Source of the DNA: Rhodocollybia butyracea
Lineage: Eukaryota > Basidiomycota > Agaricomycetes > Agaricales > Omphalotaceae
Length of the DNA stretch: 64,000 bases
Reading direction: 5' to 3'
Assembly (NCBI GenBank): GCA_015501585.1
Contig: JADNRY010000028.1
Location: 338,970-402,969, forward strand
Shown here piece after piece: positions 54,009 through 64,000 of the stretch. A program made the translations under genes and the position numbers. Under the pieces are notes generated by a model that worked only from the letters and a program-made list of their open reading frames with translations, ran no database searches and was not told the DNA's origin. Every line of letters starts with the position of its first letter. Within the stretch, counting starts at the first letter, position 1.

Positions 54009-57000
54009 TCAGTTAAAGAGAATTCCTAGACTGTTACGGAATTTCTGGAACTTGACAAGTGCAAGGTTCTTCGTGAGAAGATCTGCGACATTATCATCAG
54101 TAGGAACATAGAAGAGTTCTATTTCTTTTGATTCGATGCGTTCTCTGATATAATGATATCGTATATCAATATGCTTGGTTCTTCTTTCTTGTACAGGATT
54201 AGATCCCAGAAAGATTGATCCTTGATTATCACCACATAAGGGCAATACAGCGATAGTAATTCCAATCTCAGAAAAGAGAGACTTGAGCCACATAAGTTGT
54301 CTACACGAATCAGATAAAGCCATGTATTCAGCTTCAGTCGATGAAAGAGCAACTGTTTTCTGTTTATGAGAAGTCCAGCAGATTGGACCTGTGGCAAGTT
54401 TGATAATCATCCCAGTATGGGATTTTCGATCATCTGGATCTGACGCCCAGTCAGAATCACAATAGGCTAAGAAGCCATGGTCAGATCTACCATCAAAGAC
54501 AAGTACGTAAGTAGAAGTCCCAATTAAGTAGCGCACAATGTAAAGTGCTTTGGCCAGGTGGTCTGGGTTTGGATTCGCCGAATACTGTGAGAGTTTTATA
54601 ACGGCATAAGCAATGTCGGGTCGGGTGCCTAGCATCAGATACAATAAAGATCCAATTACGCTTTGGAAGCGTTGTCTAAGTTTGGCATCTACACGACCAG
54701 TGTTTGCACGAGGAACCCAGGATGAAGGTAATGGGGTTGGGGTGGCTTTAGCATTAGTCAGTCCAAAACGTTCTATGACCTTTCGAAGATAAGGTTGTTG
54801 GTCAAGTGTTAAGACACGTTTGGAACGATCCCGTGTAATCCGCATTCCAAGGAACTCAGTTGGTTCTCCTAGATCACGACATTCCCATAATTTCATAAAC
54901 TCGTTTTTCTTTTTAAGAACAAGATCTTTGTCCTTGCCAAGAAAGAGTGCGTCATCAACATAGATGATGGCAGTTACGGTTTTGCCATTTGATTTAAAGA
55001 CGTATACACCAGCATCTGAAGAGCAGCGCTTAAATCCCAATTTTCCCATGGAGGCGTTACATTCCTTCCACCAGGATAAGCTAGCTTGTTTCAGTCCGTA
55101 TAATGCACGATGTAACCGCCATACTTTCGGTGTGCCTTCTTTAATGAAGTCTTTAGGTTGTTCCATGTAGATCTCTTCATCTAGCTTGCCATAAAGAAAA
55201 GCCTGTTTGACGTCAAGAGCCTGGATTTCCCAGTCCTCTAATGCGGCTAAAGCTAGGAGAGTTCGTACAGTTTCAAACCGGGCGACCGGTGAGAACAACT
55301 CATTATAATCCACACCTTCTACTTGTGAAAAACCTTTTGCTACGAGTCGGGCTTTATAGCGACCGTCAGATTTTTTAGTAAAAACCCATCGACAACGGAT
55401 AGGTTTGCGACCTTTTGGTAGATCAACTACTTCAAAGACATTTCGTTTCTTCAAACCATCGATCTCATCTTTGCATGCTTGATCCCATTTCTTTCTTTCA
55501 GCAGATGGTAAATGACGATATGATGTTGGAGAAATCCAATTATCAGGATTATTCCTAGCGGCTTCGTGTTTAGCCGGTATCATTTCACTGTCAAGATCTG
55601 TGATAAAAGATGATTCTTCTAGGGAATCGGAGATTGCTTGTGAAAGAAGGTATTTTTGTAATTCAACTCCCCCTTCCTGAGCTAGTTTAGTCAGAAGTGC
55701 TTCCTCTTCTATGTCAGAATCCGGAGTAGCGCCTGGAGGTGGCGGTGTGACCATACGGTCATCAGGATTCAATGGACGTGGTGGTGGAACCGGTGGCGGA
55801 ACTTGATCAGGAACTATATTGCGAGCAGGCACAAGTCCACGTCTAGCGTGTCCAAAGCGCTCAGCACGTTCTTCACGATCAGCTTGTCGGCTCCAAGTGC
55901 CAGGCGTGGGTATCATGCCAGGGCGCAAGGGTGCACGGCGTTCTCTAGTGGGGTTCACACGTTTCCATGCTTCAACGTCTTCAGGACGGTAGCTGAATGG
56001 ATTAGGATCGGGAGCAGGTGGTGAAGGGTCTCTTGCTTGAGGTGGAGGGGTGGGTGATCGAGATGGTACCGGAGGATTGGGATTTGGAGCATCATCATCA
56101 CCAGGCAGATCTGGATCTGGGCCAGCTGGTGGACTGTGCGGTCCATTATCCGGTTCAGTAAACGGTTGTGGTTGATCTTCCGGGAATTCCGGATCAAATG
56201 GAATGTCTGCACCATTACCATTTGAAGGTTGCGAAGGTTTCACAGGCGTGGGGGCAACAGGTATAGCGGGTTTTACTCCAGAATCAGATTCGGATTTGCA
56301 CCGTGGAAACCATTTCTCATAGAAAGTTGCTTGTGCAGCATGCACTACGGAATTATCGCTACGCATGAATAGATATCCTTTGCTTCCTTGGTCATATCCA
56401 ATGAAAGTCATCGCTTCAGAGTGTGGGGATTGTTTATTTTTTCGCTTGTCAATAGGAATAAAGACATAAGCGCCACAGCCAAAGGTTCTGAAGTACGAGA
56501 CATCAGGTTTCTTTTTGAGAAAACCTTCAATTGGTGTCTTCCAGTTCAATCGACGGATCGGTGTGCGGTTGTACACATGTACTCCTGTGGAATATGAAAA
56601 TTGCCACCAGGACTCCGGGCAGCATGCATGGTGTCGCATGGCTTTGGATTTTTCCATGAGTGTACGGTTGATACGTTCCGCTCTACCATTCTGTTGATGA
56701 ACATAAGGTTCGGACATTTGAATATCAATACCCTCAGACTTGAGAAAGGAAGTAAATTCCTTTGAGATAAGTTCTCCCCCTCGATCAATGCGGAAACGCA
56801 CAAGTTTGCGTCCAGTTTGTTTTTCAGCCCAAGATTTGAAATCCTTGAAGGCTTGAAACGCTTCTGATTTTTGTCGCAGCATGATCGAAGTAGCATGAGA
56901 AGAGCAGTCATCCAGCAGAGTGATCACAAATTTAAATTTATGATAAGAGACGGTTGGAATTTCAACCAAATCTGCGTGAATTAAATCCATAGGGTTGGAT

Positions 57001-57536
57001 GCTCGTTTCTCGGACTTAGGATATGCTTTGGAGGCAGCCTTTCCAAGCGCGCAACCTTTGCATGGAGATTCTTTATCTGGTATCGACAACTTAGGTAGTC
57101 CGTTGACATTTCCAGGAGCATTGCGTAATACGACATCACCGGGATGTGCAAAACGGTTATGCCAGGTGTTAAAATCATTAGGAGATGATATCATGCCTAT
57201 TTCGGATTTCACTACATCGGCCTTTAGCCAGTGAATATTATCCCTATCGTTATTGGGATATAAGGTCATGATTGTTGAGTCATCATCCGTTTTACGAATA
57301 ACTGATTTTTCAACGTTAATAGTTGTGTAACAACCCTGTCGATTTAATAAACCAACAGATAGAAGTCGGTGTGTGCAATGCGGTTGGTAAAACACTGGGT
57401 GTAACTTAGTCGTGAGGATTTTTCCTTCGCCGTTGTCATGCCTTATGTAGACTGTTCCGGCACCTTCAATAAAGGTTGATGTACGTTCGTCAGCAGTCTG
57501 GACAGGTATCGGATGTGTGAATTTTTTATAAGACAC
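54009..57536 (-). CDS. Copia Pol: integrase, reverse transcriptase, RNase H (1175 codons)
   Basis: Long open frame. In order: GAG-pre-integrase zinc region (WHNRFAHPGD ... CKGCALGKA, about residues 125-165); integrase core with Asp in IHADLVEIP (about 187), Asp in RIDRGGELI (about 250) and Glu in QQNGRAERINR (about 290); a Pro-rich linker (about 430-640); RT ('RWVFTKKSDGRYKARLVAKG', 'ALDVKQAFLYGKLDEEIYM', catalytic AIIYVDDALFLG); and RNase H (AYCDSDWASDPDDRKS, 'KTVALSSTEAEYMALSDS', 'ERRTKHIDIRYHYIRE'). The order IN-RT-RH defines Ty1/Copia. The first Met is not the natural start; sequence before it belongs to the protease, which lies in the gag frame. Pol could in principle serve the gag-only relatives sharing its primer type. 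Confidence 0.93.
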   Translation of the reverse strand: MSYKKFTHPIPVQTADERTSTFIEGAGTVYIRHDNGEGKILTTKLHPVFYQPHCTHRLLSVGLLNRQGCYTTINVEKSVIRKTDDDSTIMTLYPNNDRDNIHWLKADVVKSEIGMISSPNDFNTWHNRFAHPGDVVLRNAPGNVNGLPKLSIPDKESPCKGCALGKAASKAYPKSEKRASNPMDLIHADLVEIPTVSYHKFKFVITLLDDCSSHATSIMLRQKSEAFQAFKDFKSWAEKQTGRKLVRFRIDRGGELISKEFTSFLKSEGIDIQMSEPYVHQQNGRAERINRTLMEKSKAMRHHACCPESWWQFSYSTGVHVYNRTPIRRLNWKTPIEGFLKKKPDVSYFRTFGCGAYVFIPIDKRKNKQSPHSEAMTFIGYDQGSKGYLFMRSDNSVVHAAQATFYEKWFPRCKSESDSGVKPAIPVAPTPVKPSQPSNGNGADIPFDPEFPEDQPQPFTEPDNGPHSPPAGPDPDLPGDDDAPNPNPPVPSRSPTPPPQARDPSPPAPDPNPFSYRPEDVEAWKRVNPTRERRAPLRPGMIPTPGTWSRQADREERAERFGHARRGLVPARNIVPDQVPPPVPPPRPLNPDDRMVTPPPPGATPDSDIEEEALLTKLAQEGGVELQKYLLSQAISDSLEESSFITDLDSEMIPAKHEAARNNPDNWISPTSYRHLPSAERKKWDQACKDEIDGLKKRNVFEVVDLPKGRKPIRCRWVFTKKSDGRYKARLVAKGFSQVEGVDYNELFSPVARFETVRTLLALAALEDWEIQALDVKQAFLYGKLDEEIYMEQPKDFIKEGTPKVWRLHRALYGLKQASLSWWKECNASMGKLGFKRCSSDAGVYVFKSNGKTVTAIIYVDDALFLGKDKDLVLKKKNEFMKLWECRDLGEPTEFLGMRITRDRSKRVLTLDQQPYLRKVIERFGLTNAKATPTPLPSSWVPRANTGRVDAKLRQRFQSVIGSLLYLMLGTRPDIAYAVIKLSQYSANPNPDHLAKALYIVRYLIGTSTYVLVFDGRSDHGFLAYCDSDWASDPDDRKSHTGMIIKLATGPICWTSHKQKTVALSSTEAEYMALSDSCRQLMWLKSLFSEIGITIAVLPLCGDNQGSIFLGSNPVQERRTKHIDIRYHYIRERIESKEIELFYVPTDDNVADLLTKNLALVKFQKFRNSLGILFN

Positions 57537-58834
57537 AAAGTCTTGCGATAAGGGGTAAAATATCCAGATGCACCGGAATCAAGCAGCCATGTGTTAAATA
57601 TCTGACTAAGGTTCTTATTCGCACCATGCACATCATTAGAAACCATTTTATTTAATTTACCCTCACTAGGAGGTACAGAGTTCATGAAGCGTGGAGAATG
57701 TGATACATAAGGTCCATTTGGACCGTTCGAGATTCCAGCCATATTATTGAACATCTGTTGTAATGAGTGCAATTGGTCAGTGAATTTTTCCTTAAAACTA
57801 TTAAGGGAAGCTTGCCAGAAAATAAGGCGCTCGTCTCCAGAGCCATACATTTCCTCGTCAATGTCCATTTCGAGTTTAGTCTGAGGCCAAAGGTGATCAG
57901 AGAGATCGACCTCTACTTCCTCGATCTTCATCCTGTCAAGGACGGAGTCGTGGGAGGCTTCACGGAGGAAGCTGTCGTTAATGCGCGAGGCAAGGCAGGT
58001 GGCGAAATTAGAGACATTGGAAGTCTCCACTTCAGCCGATTCATGAGCCTTTTCTTTGCCTTTTCCTCCTTTCTTTCCGCGGCGTGTCTTTTTGTCTTTG
58101 TCGGAAGAAGAGGACGAGTCGTTGGAAGGTTTGCTTGCCGGGTAAGGCGCTCCCTTCTTAGTGTCCTTCTTCTTTTTCTGATCATTCCAAGAAGACTTGG
58201 AATCAGATTGACGTTTGACGCCGGAGATGCGGGCCGCGAGAGAGGTAGCGTTGGATTGGCGGCGGCGGTACTCGTCCTGAATAATCGGCATGATGTTGGA
58301 CGGAGTAAGAAGAGTAGCATCTCGAGAAAGGATTGTCATCGCAAGACTATCCCATTGAGTAGGTAAGGCGGCCAAGAGAATCATAGCTTTTACCGGTTCA
58401 GGAAGAATGAGACCAGAGCCATCAAGGCGGGAGAAGGTGGAGTTTAAAGATGCTAGGGCAAGAGTAGGGTCGTTTCTTCCGTCGATTTGGAAGTTAATGG
58501 CCTCTTTGAAGATGCCAAAAGTGCCGGCAGAGCCGGGTTTGCCGTAGATCTTTTTGATTTCTTCCCAAGTTTCGCTAGATTCAGTTTTTAGGACAGTAGC
58601 CCTGATGTCATCAGGAAGTCGGAGGGCAATTAAGCCCATGGCTTGGTCGTCAAGGCTGTCCCAGTCATCAATCTCTTTCTGCCGTTCGGCAGTGGTGGTC
58701 TCAACGTCTTCATTGGCCTTGTAAGTGCCAGCAGCGACTTCAGAGGCGCTTGCTTTGCGGAATGTTGGTTTGGGGCGAGGGATCTGTCCACATACAACAG
58801 ACCAACAACGAGAAGCTCTAAGGAGCGCTGTCAT
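57443..58834 (-). CDS. Copia Gag with start of protease (463 codons)
   Basis: Contains a Gag core ('DQAMGLIALRLPDDIRATVL', 'SSETWEEIKKIYGKPGS'), a Lys/Ser-rich region, and the protease active-site motif WLLDSGASGYFTPY near the end. After it the gag frame leaves homologous sequence, which continues in the pol frame one base away, so the break lies inside the protease. Upstream of the first ATG the frame is still homologous to Copia Gag (LLNGANYPSWSSS) but has no ATG; an ATG at 58901 lies one frame off. Both facts point to two small indels in a former single gag-pol frame. A zinc knuckle is not evident. Confidence 0.85.
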   Translation of the reverse strand: MTALLRASRCWSVVCGQIPRPKPTFRKASASEVAAGTYKANEDVETTTAERQKEIDDWDSLDDQAMGLIALRLPDDIRATVLKTESSETWEEIKKIYGKPGSAGTFGIFKEAINFQIDGRNDPTLALASLNSTFSRLDGSGLILPEPVKAMILLAALPTQWDSLAMTILSRDATLLTPSNIMPIIQDEYRRRQSNATSLAARISGVKRQSDSKSSWNDQKKKKDTKKGAPYPASKPSNDSSSSSDKDKKTRRGKKGGKGKEKAHESAEVETSNVSNFATCLASRINDSFLREASHDSVLDRMKIEEVEVDLSDHLWPQTKLEMDIDEEMYGSGDERLIFWQASLNSFKEKFTDQLHSLQQMFNNMAGISNGPNGPYVSHSPRFMNSVPPSEGKLNKMVSNDVHGANKNLSQIFNTWLLDSGASGYFTPYRKTLCLIKNSHIRYLSRLLTNVHQPLLKVPEQST

Positions 58835-59633
58835 TGAACTGGACCAGGAGGGGTAGTTAGCCCCATTGAGGAGAGGAACACTAGAGGTTTGAGAGAGACA
58901 TGTTTTGATAAGGTTCTAGAAAAAGTAGAGCAACAGTCAGTGACGTGCTTCCACAAGTTATGAACACAGATCACAACAACAAAGTCGGAAACCCGTGACA
59001 AGTGTTTTCAGTGTTGATCGCATATAATTATCCATCCATTTTCCATCCACTGATCCGATCATTCCAATTCGGACTCAGTCACTTAAGTTGATCGGAACAC
59101 AAACAGGGTAACTGAATGCCAAGAATATGCGTTCAGTCAACGTTCAGATGTGCTTTTGCAGCACAATTGAACAGTATCCCTTCAGCATGTGAAGAACTTA
59201 AGGCAAGCAGCAGGTAGGTAATGTGTATGTACAATTATTCTACGAAGGCCAAGAACCCAATGATCGTTCGCAGTTTGCCAGCGGATGCACATGAACGCTT
59301 TTATGGCTATTATAGCGGTGACCCCAAGTCTACCTGGCAGGGAATAAAACCCTAAAGGGAATGCCATCACAGCAAAGCCCTTAAACAGTTCGTTTGATCA
59401 TCGGGTGCCTATGTAAATACATGTGTGTGTCAGTGTGCAAAGTCATGTATATTTTTGAACAATGCAGGAATGGAGAGAAATGCGATCCATGAATGTTACC
59501 ATGTACCATGACCAGCTATGCACAACACGCGAACTTCGTACACTCCAGGAATGAGCGTTGGACGTTCATTGAACACTGTCTAACCAAGTGCAGTAAGCAC
59601 AATGGAGGGCACAACATGTGTTGAAGCGATCCG

Positions 59634-59645
59634 GGGCCCATAACC
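59634..59645 (-). promoter_or_regulatory. primer-binding site, half tRNA-iMet type
   Basis: gggcccataacc abuts the 5' LTR, identical to the site of the gag-only element at 43566-43577. Confidence 0.8.
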
Positions 59646-60162
59646 TGTAGAAACAGCGGTCAGTCAACACAAGGTCGACAGCATACTCACCTGAGAGTGT
59701 AAGGGTGTTTACAGGAGTTGTAAGAGTGCTTGTTGAGAGCAGAACAAGTGTCCAGACGAATAGTAGGATTCTTGGTTATTGTTACAGGAAAATATCTACA
59801 GTATTTATACTACAGAATATAATAAACCCTATAACAATGTATGAGTCTACTTGAGTCGTACTGCTAAACATAGTGCATATACATGTGCATAATGTACCCT
59901 AGAAGATGGAGTCCGTATGGTAATTCTATAGGTATTGTTCATAGGTACTGCAAGGCAGCGTACAAGCTATGTATCATAAGACTAATAGCGAATGGCATAA
60001 TTGACTACATCTATACGATCCTGCGTAGAGGCTGCGTCTAGTGTTTGAGGGTGAGTTTCAACATAGCATATATCGACAGTTCATCGATCGTATAGCAAGT
60101 GCGTCTAGTCGACTCACATTACTGATTAGATACGACTCATAAGCGGTAATCTAGTTTCAACA
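59646..60162 (-). repeat. 5' LTR of full-length Copia element
   Basis: 517-bp partner of 53395-53913. Its outer edge directly abuts adenylation-gene sequence at 60163. Confidence 0.9.
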
Positions 60163-61724
60163 GCCAACTACAGTGTCATCCAAGGCTCGCTTGAACAGGC
60201 GAATACCCGTGCTTTCATCTATGAGTCGGTATATAGCGATACCGTCCATGATGTACCTATTCTCTGCTTTACTTCGGTTACTGTCGTCCATCCGAATGAC
60301 TACTCACTCCCCGATCTACCTCATGTCACAGGCTCTGACATCGCAATCATTTACCAGACCAGTGGAACCACTTCGGGAAAATCCAAAGTTGTTCCCTGCA
60401 ACTACACCTGGTTGGATGGTAATGTTCGTAAAATGATGGCTCACTTGGATTCTGGAAAGCTAGATATTGTAAGCTGGCGGTAAGGCTCTTGCTAGCATCA
60501 TAGCTTCTCTCAACTAACGAAATGGCACTGTCGGCAGTGGGAGCATCGGTTATATGGCTCAATTTGTAGGCATGTTTCCAGGTCCTTCTGTTTCTTTGCT
60601 TGAAATGTGTTGACTCTTTTCATCGTCGTAGCTCTCATTGGGACAATCTACCGTACAGCTTGCATGGTCCAATACAAATCTGGCCAACCTTCTACCTCTG
60701 AATTAGTAGATATCATTAACAGATGCAAAACGAAGGGGCTTTTCCTGTTCCCACATTTTCTTCAAGAACACCTTTGTGCCTCACGTATGGATCCGAAGAC
60801 TTTACGTGCCCTCTCATCAGTGGATGTAATTACATACTCAGGAGCTAGCTTTGGGAGTGTGGAAGATGAAGAATGGGCGTGGAGAAATGGTATCAATCTT
60901 GTGGTAAGCTCTTCTCACTCTTCTGAGTATTTTTAGTTGGTTAATTTTATATAGAATGCTTATGGATCAACTGAATGTGGTGAACTTCTCAGATCGGAGG
61001 GACTGCAGAAATCTCGCCAAAATTACCTTAGACGACTCCCAGGTTCCTCTTTCATCAAGTTCATTCCTATTTCCAGTGATTCGGACCTGCTGGAACTAGT
61101 TGTTCCCCAGAAGCACCTGAATGCCCTGATATCTCATTTAGATCAACTGACGGTTAGTGTTACCGCTGATATACTGAATTCGAATTTTACTCATTCCGGA
61201 AATCCCAGGTAACTATCACACCAATGACCTTTTCCGCGAAGTGGAACCCGGAAGCTACGTGTTCTGCGGTCGCAACGACGATTGGTTTAATATGCAAAAC
61301 TGCAGTTTGTGTGATATCAAGTAGGTTCACCAATCCAATACCATCTGAGCTTTTCCTCATTTGCCTCCCTAGAGCCATCGAAGACAATGCTCGAAGCCTT
61401 TGCGGTGACATTATCTCAGACTGTGTGGTAGTGGGTAACGGTCGTCCATCCCCAGTATTGGTTGTCGAAGCATGCTCTCCTCCATCTCATTGCAACGTCA
61501 GCTTCACCCTCCATGAGTCTGAATTGAAAACCGAAATCTATCACCGAATTAAACCTTTCCACGCTGCTCGCTACCTACACGAACGCATCACTTCTCCGGA
61601 AATGATATTCGTCGTACCTTTGGGGACGTTGCCACGAACGGTGTCAAAAGCGACGGTGAGGAGGAAGGCTGTGGAGGAGACCATGAAGGCAAAGTTGGAC
61701 CAGTTATTTTCAGGCAACGCGTAA
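60163..61724 (+). pseudogene. AMP-binding (adenylation) enzyme, 5'-truncated copy 1
   Basis: Begins mid-gene at the LTR edge. Exons: 60163-60479, 60538-60569, 60632-60903, 60955-61152, about 61209-61320, 61373-61724. Adenylation core motifs: 'IIYQTSGTTSGKSKVVP' (P-loop-like A3), NAYGSTECGEL (A5), 'GNYHTNDLF' (A7 region) and a C-terminal 'VPLGTLPRTVSKATVRRKA' with the usual Lys. Members activate carboxylic acids as acyl-AMP; no carrier or reductase domain follows here, so it resembles the stand-alone acetyl-CoA-synthetase-like type. About 140 N-terminal residues are missing. The run CCCC at about 61104-61107 has five C in copy 2, and that extra base restores the frame, so copy 1 is also frameshifted. 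The second intron starts with GC where copy 2 has GT. Confidence 0.75.
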
Positions 61725-62466
61725 GCCGCAACATCAAGGGGCGAGAGTGGAGAGCGATGAGAAGGAGGAGATGGGCCAGACGGTGATCTGGGACAAGGAT
61801 GGGCATGTGCTGGAATGTGTAGATAAGTTTAAACGTAGTAATAGAGGATGCAGTCGGAGGTTTTGGAAGACCAGCGGAGTTGCACTAGCTCGCCAAGGGA
61901 GGGAAATCGTCTCTTATAGGAGAGCCAGGGGCCAGGGAACTTGCCAATTCCAAAGGTCAGGCAGCTGGGTGGGCCAATACATGGACTTCCGTAAGTGCTC
62001 TGTAATGTATTTACCCGCGCGCTATCACCTAAGGCCTCAAGCTTCAAAGCTTCAAGGCTTACGTCCCTGCTCACCATCAACGCTGAATTGCTTGAAAATT
62101 GAAATGAACATCTTTAGAAACTCGGGGTTGTGATCCGGTCCACTGTGACTTCTAAGCATAAGTAGATGTGGCCATTAAATGATGGTTTATCTAAAGCAGG
62201 TCGTCGCTACAGGTTGCTGCTTGTCGATGCTTAGAACTTGTATATGTACAGCGAAATTGAATCATTCTTCGCTTTGGAGCGAAGAACACAGTAATATGTA
62301 TGACAGCAGAGTGTCACACTAGAGTCATTCTTCGCTTTATAAGGCTTTGAAGCGAATAAAAGAGGAATAACAACATAGTGGCACTCTTCGTTACGGAAGT
62401 CAAGACGCAGAGCTCCACCCTGGTGGTTTATAAGCCCCTCATTCGGGGCAAAAGGATCACTTTATC
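61725..62466. other. intergenic region between adenylation copies
   Basis: No gene supported; the ORF at 61747-62133 has no motif and probably belongs to the 3' flank. The word tcattcttcgcttt occurs twice (about 62260-62335) near a possible hairpin, and tttataag about 40 bp before 62467 could be a TATA element of the next gene. Confidence 0.45.
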
Positions 62467-64000
62467 ATGTCACCACTCTTGACCCACCTAACCAACATCG
62501 AAGATGCGACCTCTCGCTTCCCATCTAGGGCTGCATTCAAGGTTCCCCAAGTCAACCCCCAAACCGACCGGATTGATCATTGGATGGACATCACTTTTCA
62601 TGAATTCCTTCTCGATATTGAGCATCTTGCCCGATACTGGTTTCATGTTTTGAAAGAAACTAGTGGTATTCCTCAGAGGTCTGTGATTGCTTTATGGTAA
62701 GTTGGATGCAGTGCATTACGAGTTGCCGCCCGGACATTTTGAGCTGACTTTGTAATTCACCGCCTCCAGTTTTCGAGGTTACAAGTATCTCGACATCGTA
62801 CACGTATACGCAATTTCCCGAGCTGGATACATTCCCCAACTCATTAATATTTTCCAAAATGCCGACTACAGTGTCATCCAAGGCCCGCTTGAACAGGCCA
62901 ATACCCGTGCTCTCATTTATGAGTCGGTATATAGTGATACGTCCGTGATATACCTATTCCCCGCTTTACTTCGGTCACCGTTGTGCATCCGAATGACTAT
63001 CCACTCCCCGATCTACCTCATGTCACAGGCTCTGATGTCGCAATTATTTACCAGACCAGTGGATCCACCTCTGGAAAATCCAAGATTGTTCCCTTTAACT
63101 ACACCTGGCTGGATGGTAATGTTCGTAAAATGACCAAAGTTCCCTTGGATTCTGGAAAGGTAGATATCGTGAGCTGGCGGTAAGACTCCTACTAGCATTA
63201 TAGCTATCCTTGACTAATGAATGACACCGTCGGCAGTGGGAGCATCGGCTATATGGCTCAATTCGTAGGTATGCTTCCAGATCCTCCTATTCCTTTGCTT
63301 GAAATGTGTTGACTCTTTCCATCGTTGCAGGTCTCATCGGAACAATCCACCACACATCCTGCATGGTCCAATACAAATCTGGCCAGCCCTCTACTGCCGA
63401 ATTAGTAGACATCATTAACAGATGCAAGACGAGGCAGCTTTTCTTGTTCCCGCATTTCCTTCGAGAACACCTTCGGGCTTCACGTATGGACCCAGAGACT
63501 TTATGTGCCCTGTCCTCAGTGGATGTGATTATGTACACAGGAGGTAGCTTTGGGAGTGACGAGGAAGAGTGGGCTTGGGAAATGATATCAATCTCCTGGT
63601 AAGTTCTTCTCATCCCTCTATTTTTGACTGCTTTTTTCGACTTGATTCATTTTATATAGAATGTTTTATGGAACAACTGAATGCGGTGAACTTCTCAGAT
63701 CGGAGGGACTTTGGAAATCTCGCCAAAATTACCTTAAACCGTCTCAGGTTCCTCTTTTATCAAGTTCATTCCTATCTCAGGCGATTCAGATCTCTTGGAA
63801 CTAGTTGTTCCCCCAGAAGCACCTGGATGCCCGATGTTTCATTTAGATCATCTGACGGTGAGTGTCCCATACTGGTTACTGCTCATAGACAGTATTTCTG
63901 AGATCCTAGGTAACTATCATACCAATGACCTCTTCGCGAAGTGGAACCCGGAAGCTACGTCTTCTGCGGTCGCAGTGATGATTGGTTTAATATGCAAAAT
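62467..64000 (+). pseudogene. AMP-binding (adenylation) enzyme, copy 2, cut by window end
   Basis: Tandem paralogue of copy 1 with the N-terminus present: ATG at 62467 and 'MSPLLTHLTNIEDATSRFP', then a short intron after position 62697. The A3 motif IIYQTSGSTSGKSKIVP and the SGQPSTAELVDIINRCKT block are conserved. Compared with copy 1 it lacks single bases near 62942 (gatac-gtcc) and near 63578 (tggg-aaatg) and has further indels at 63740-63835, so the frame breaks repeatedly. The 3' end lies beyond the window. If the indels were sequence errors it would be a normal gene, but their number argues for decay. Confidence 0.7.

Larger units (their letters stand above)
53395..60162 (-). mobile_element. 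full-length Copia retrotransposon, frameshifted
   Basis: LTRs of about 519 bp (53395-53913) and 517 bp (59646-60162) show several differences. A half tRNA-iMet primer site (59634-59645) and a purine tract next to the left LTR are present. gag (58834-57443) and pol (57536-54009) lie in different frames. It is the only element in the window with reverse transcriptase. No target duplication is visible: the left flank is gtaag and the right flank gccaa. The right flank is the middle of an adenylation gene whose 5' part is missing. Two frameshifts (Gag N-terminus, protease) make it inactive as read. Confidence 0.9.

Noticed and set aside
57530..57580. Programmed minus-one frameshift site between Copia gag and pol
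   Set aside because: No X XXY YYZ heptamer is visible in the right phase, and the break falls within the protease.
57767..58366. Plus-strand ORF of 199 codons
   Set aside because: Exactly antisense to the Copia gag gene, whose Gag and protease motifs are clear.
1..64000. CRISPR arrays, operons or bacterial features
   Set aside because: No regular short spaced repeats or operon-like gene runs; introns and element types are fungal.

Overview
The window is nuclear DNA of a filamentous basidiomycete, most likely an Agaricomycete. Genes have many short introns (about 45-60 bp, GT...AG). The protein families are typical of that group: multi-exon 7-TM proteins of unknown function, a GH76 protein with a C-terminal membrane anchor, a family starting with a 'FTI-G...VVTNNYHQ' motif, and stand-alone adenylating enzymes. 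I cannot name the genus from the sequence.

The window is gene-poor and rich in mobile DNA. From left to right: a decayed region with a possible LINE tail (1-2274); a gag-only Ty3/gypsy-like element (2275-5620); a broken gene with a tandemly repeated unknown domain (6162-7165); a compact LTR element with one ORF of unknown type (8907-10616); a GC-rich hAT-like relic (11097-11630); and a three-layer nest in which a gag-only Copia element (13106-16089) holds a TRIM with a tRNA-like unit in each LTR (13860-14469) and a TA-flanked MITE (15436-16033). Next come two isoprenylcysteine methyltransferase genes in opposite orientation (16293-17067 minus, 21311-22085 plus), with a dead paralogue of the gene at 33560-35826 and a short structured retrocopy between them. 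Then follow a 7-TM gene (23269-24692), a GH76 gene (27745-30257) flanked by diverged direct repeats, the best preserved copy of the VVTNNYHQ family (33560-35826), a solo LTR (37875-38100), a kinase-like fragment (39860-40547), a non-autonomous hAT element (40807-41373), a second gag-only Copia element (42080-43802), another 7-TM gene (45136-46365), a tRNA-derived SINE (46807-47186), the second compact LTR element (48677-50154), a full-length but frameshifted Copia element (53395-60162) and two tandem decayed adenylation genes (60163-64000).

Few cellular genes look intact: two ICMTs, two 7-TM proteins, the GH76 protein and probably the VVTNNYHQ gene. They form no visible pathway. What links the window is retrotransposon economy. 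Only one element carries pol; the others carry gag alone, one unknown ORF, or nothing. The three Copia elements share a primer site matching the initiator tRNA-Met anticodon arm, and the gypsy-like element and the two compact elements share a different leader.

The best candidates for something undescribed are the TRIM with a tRNA-like Pol III unit in its LTRs and the compact LTR element family with its single unknown protein. All coordinates were read by eye. Intron boundaries rest on frame continuity, splice dinucleotides and paralogue comparison; family names come from recognised motifs, not from searches.
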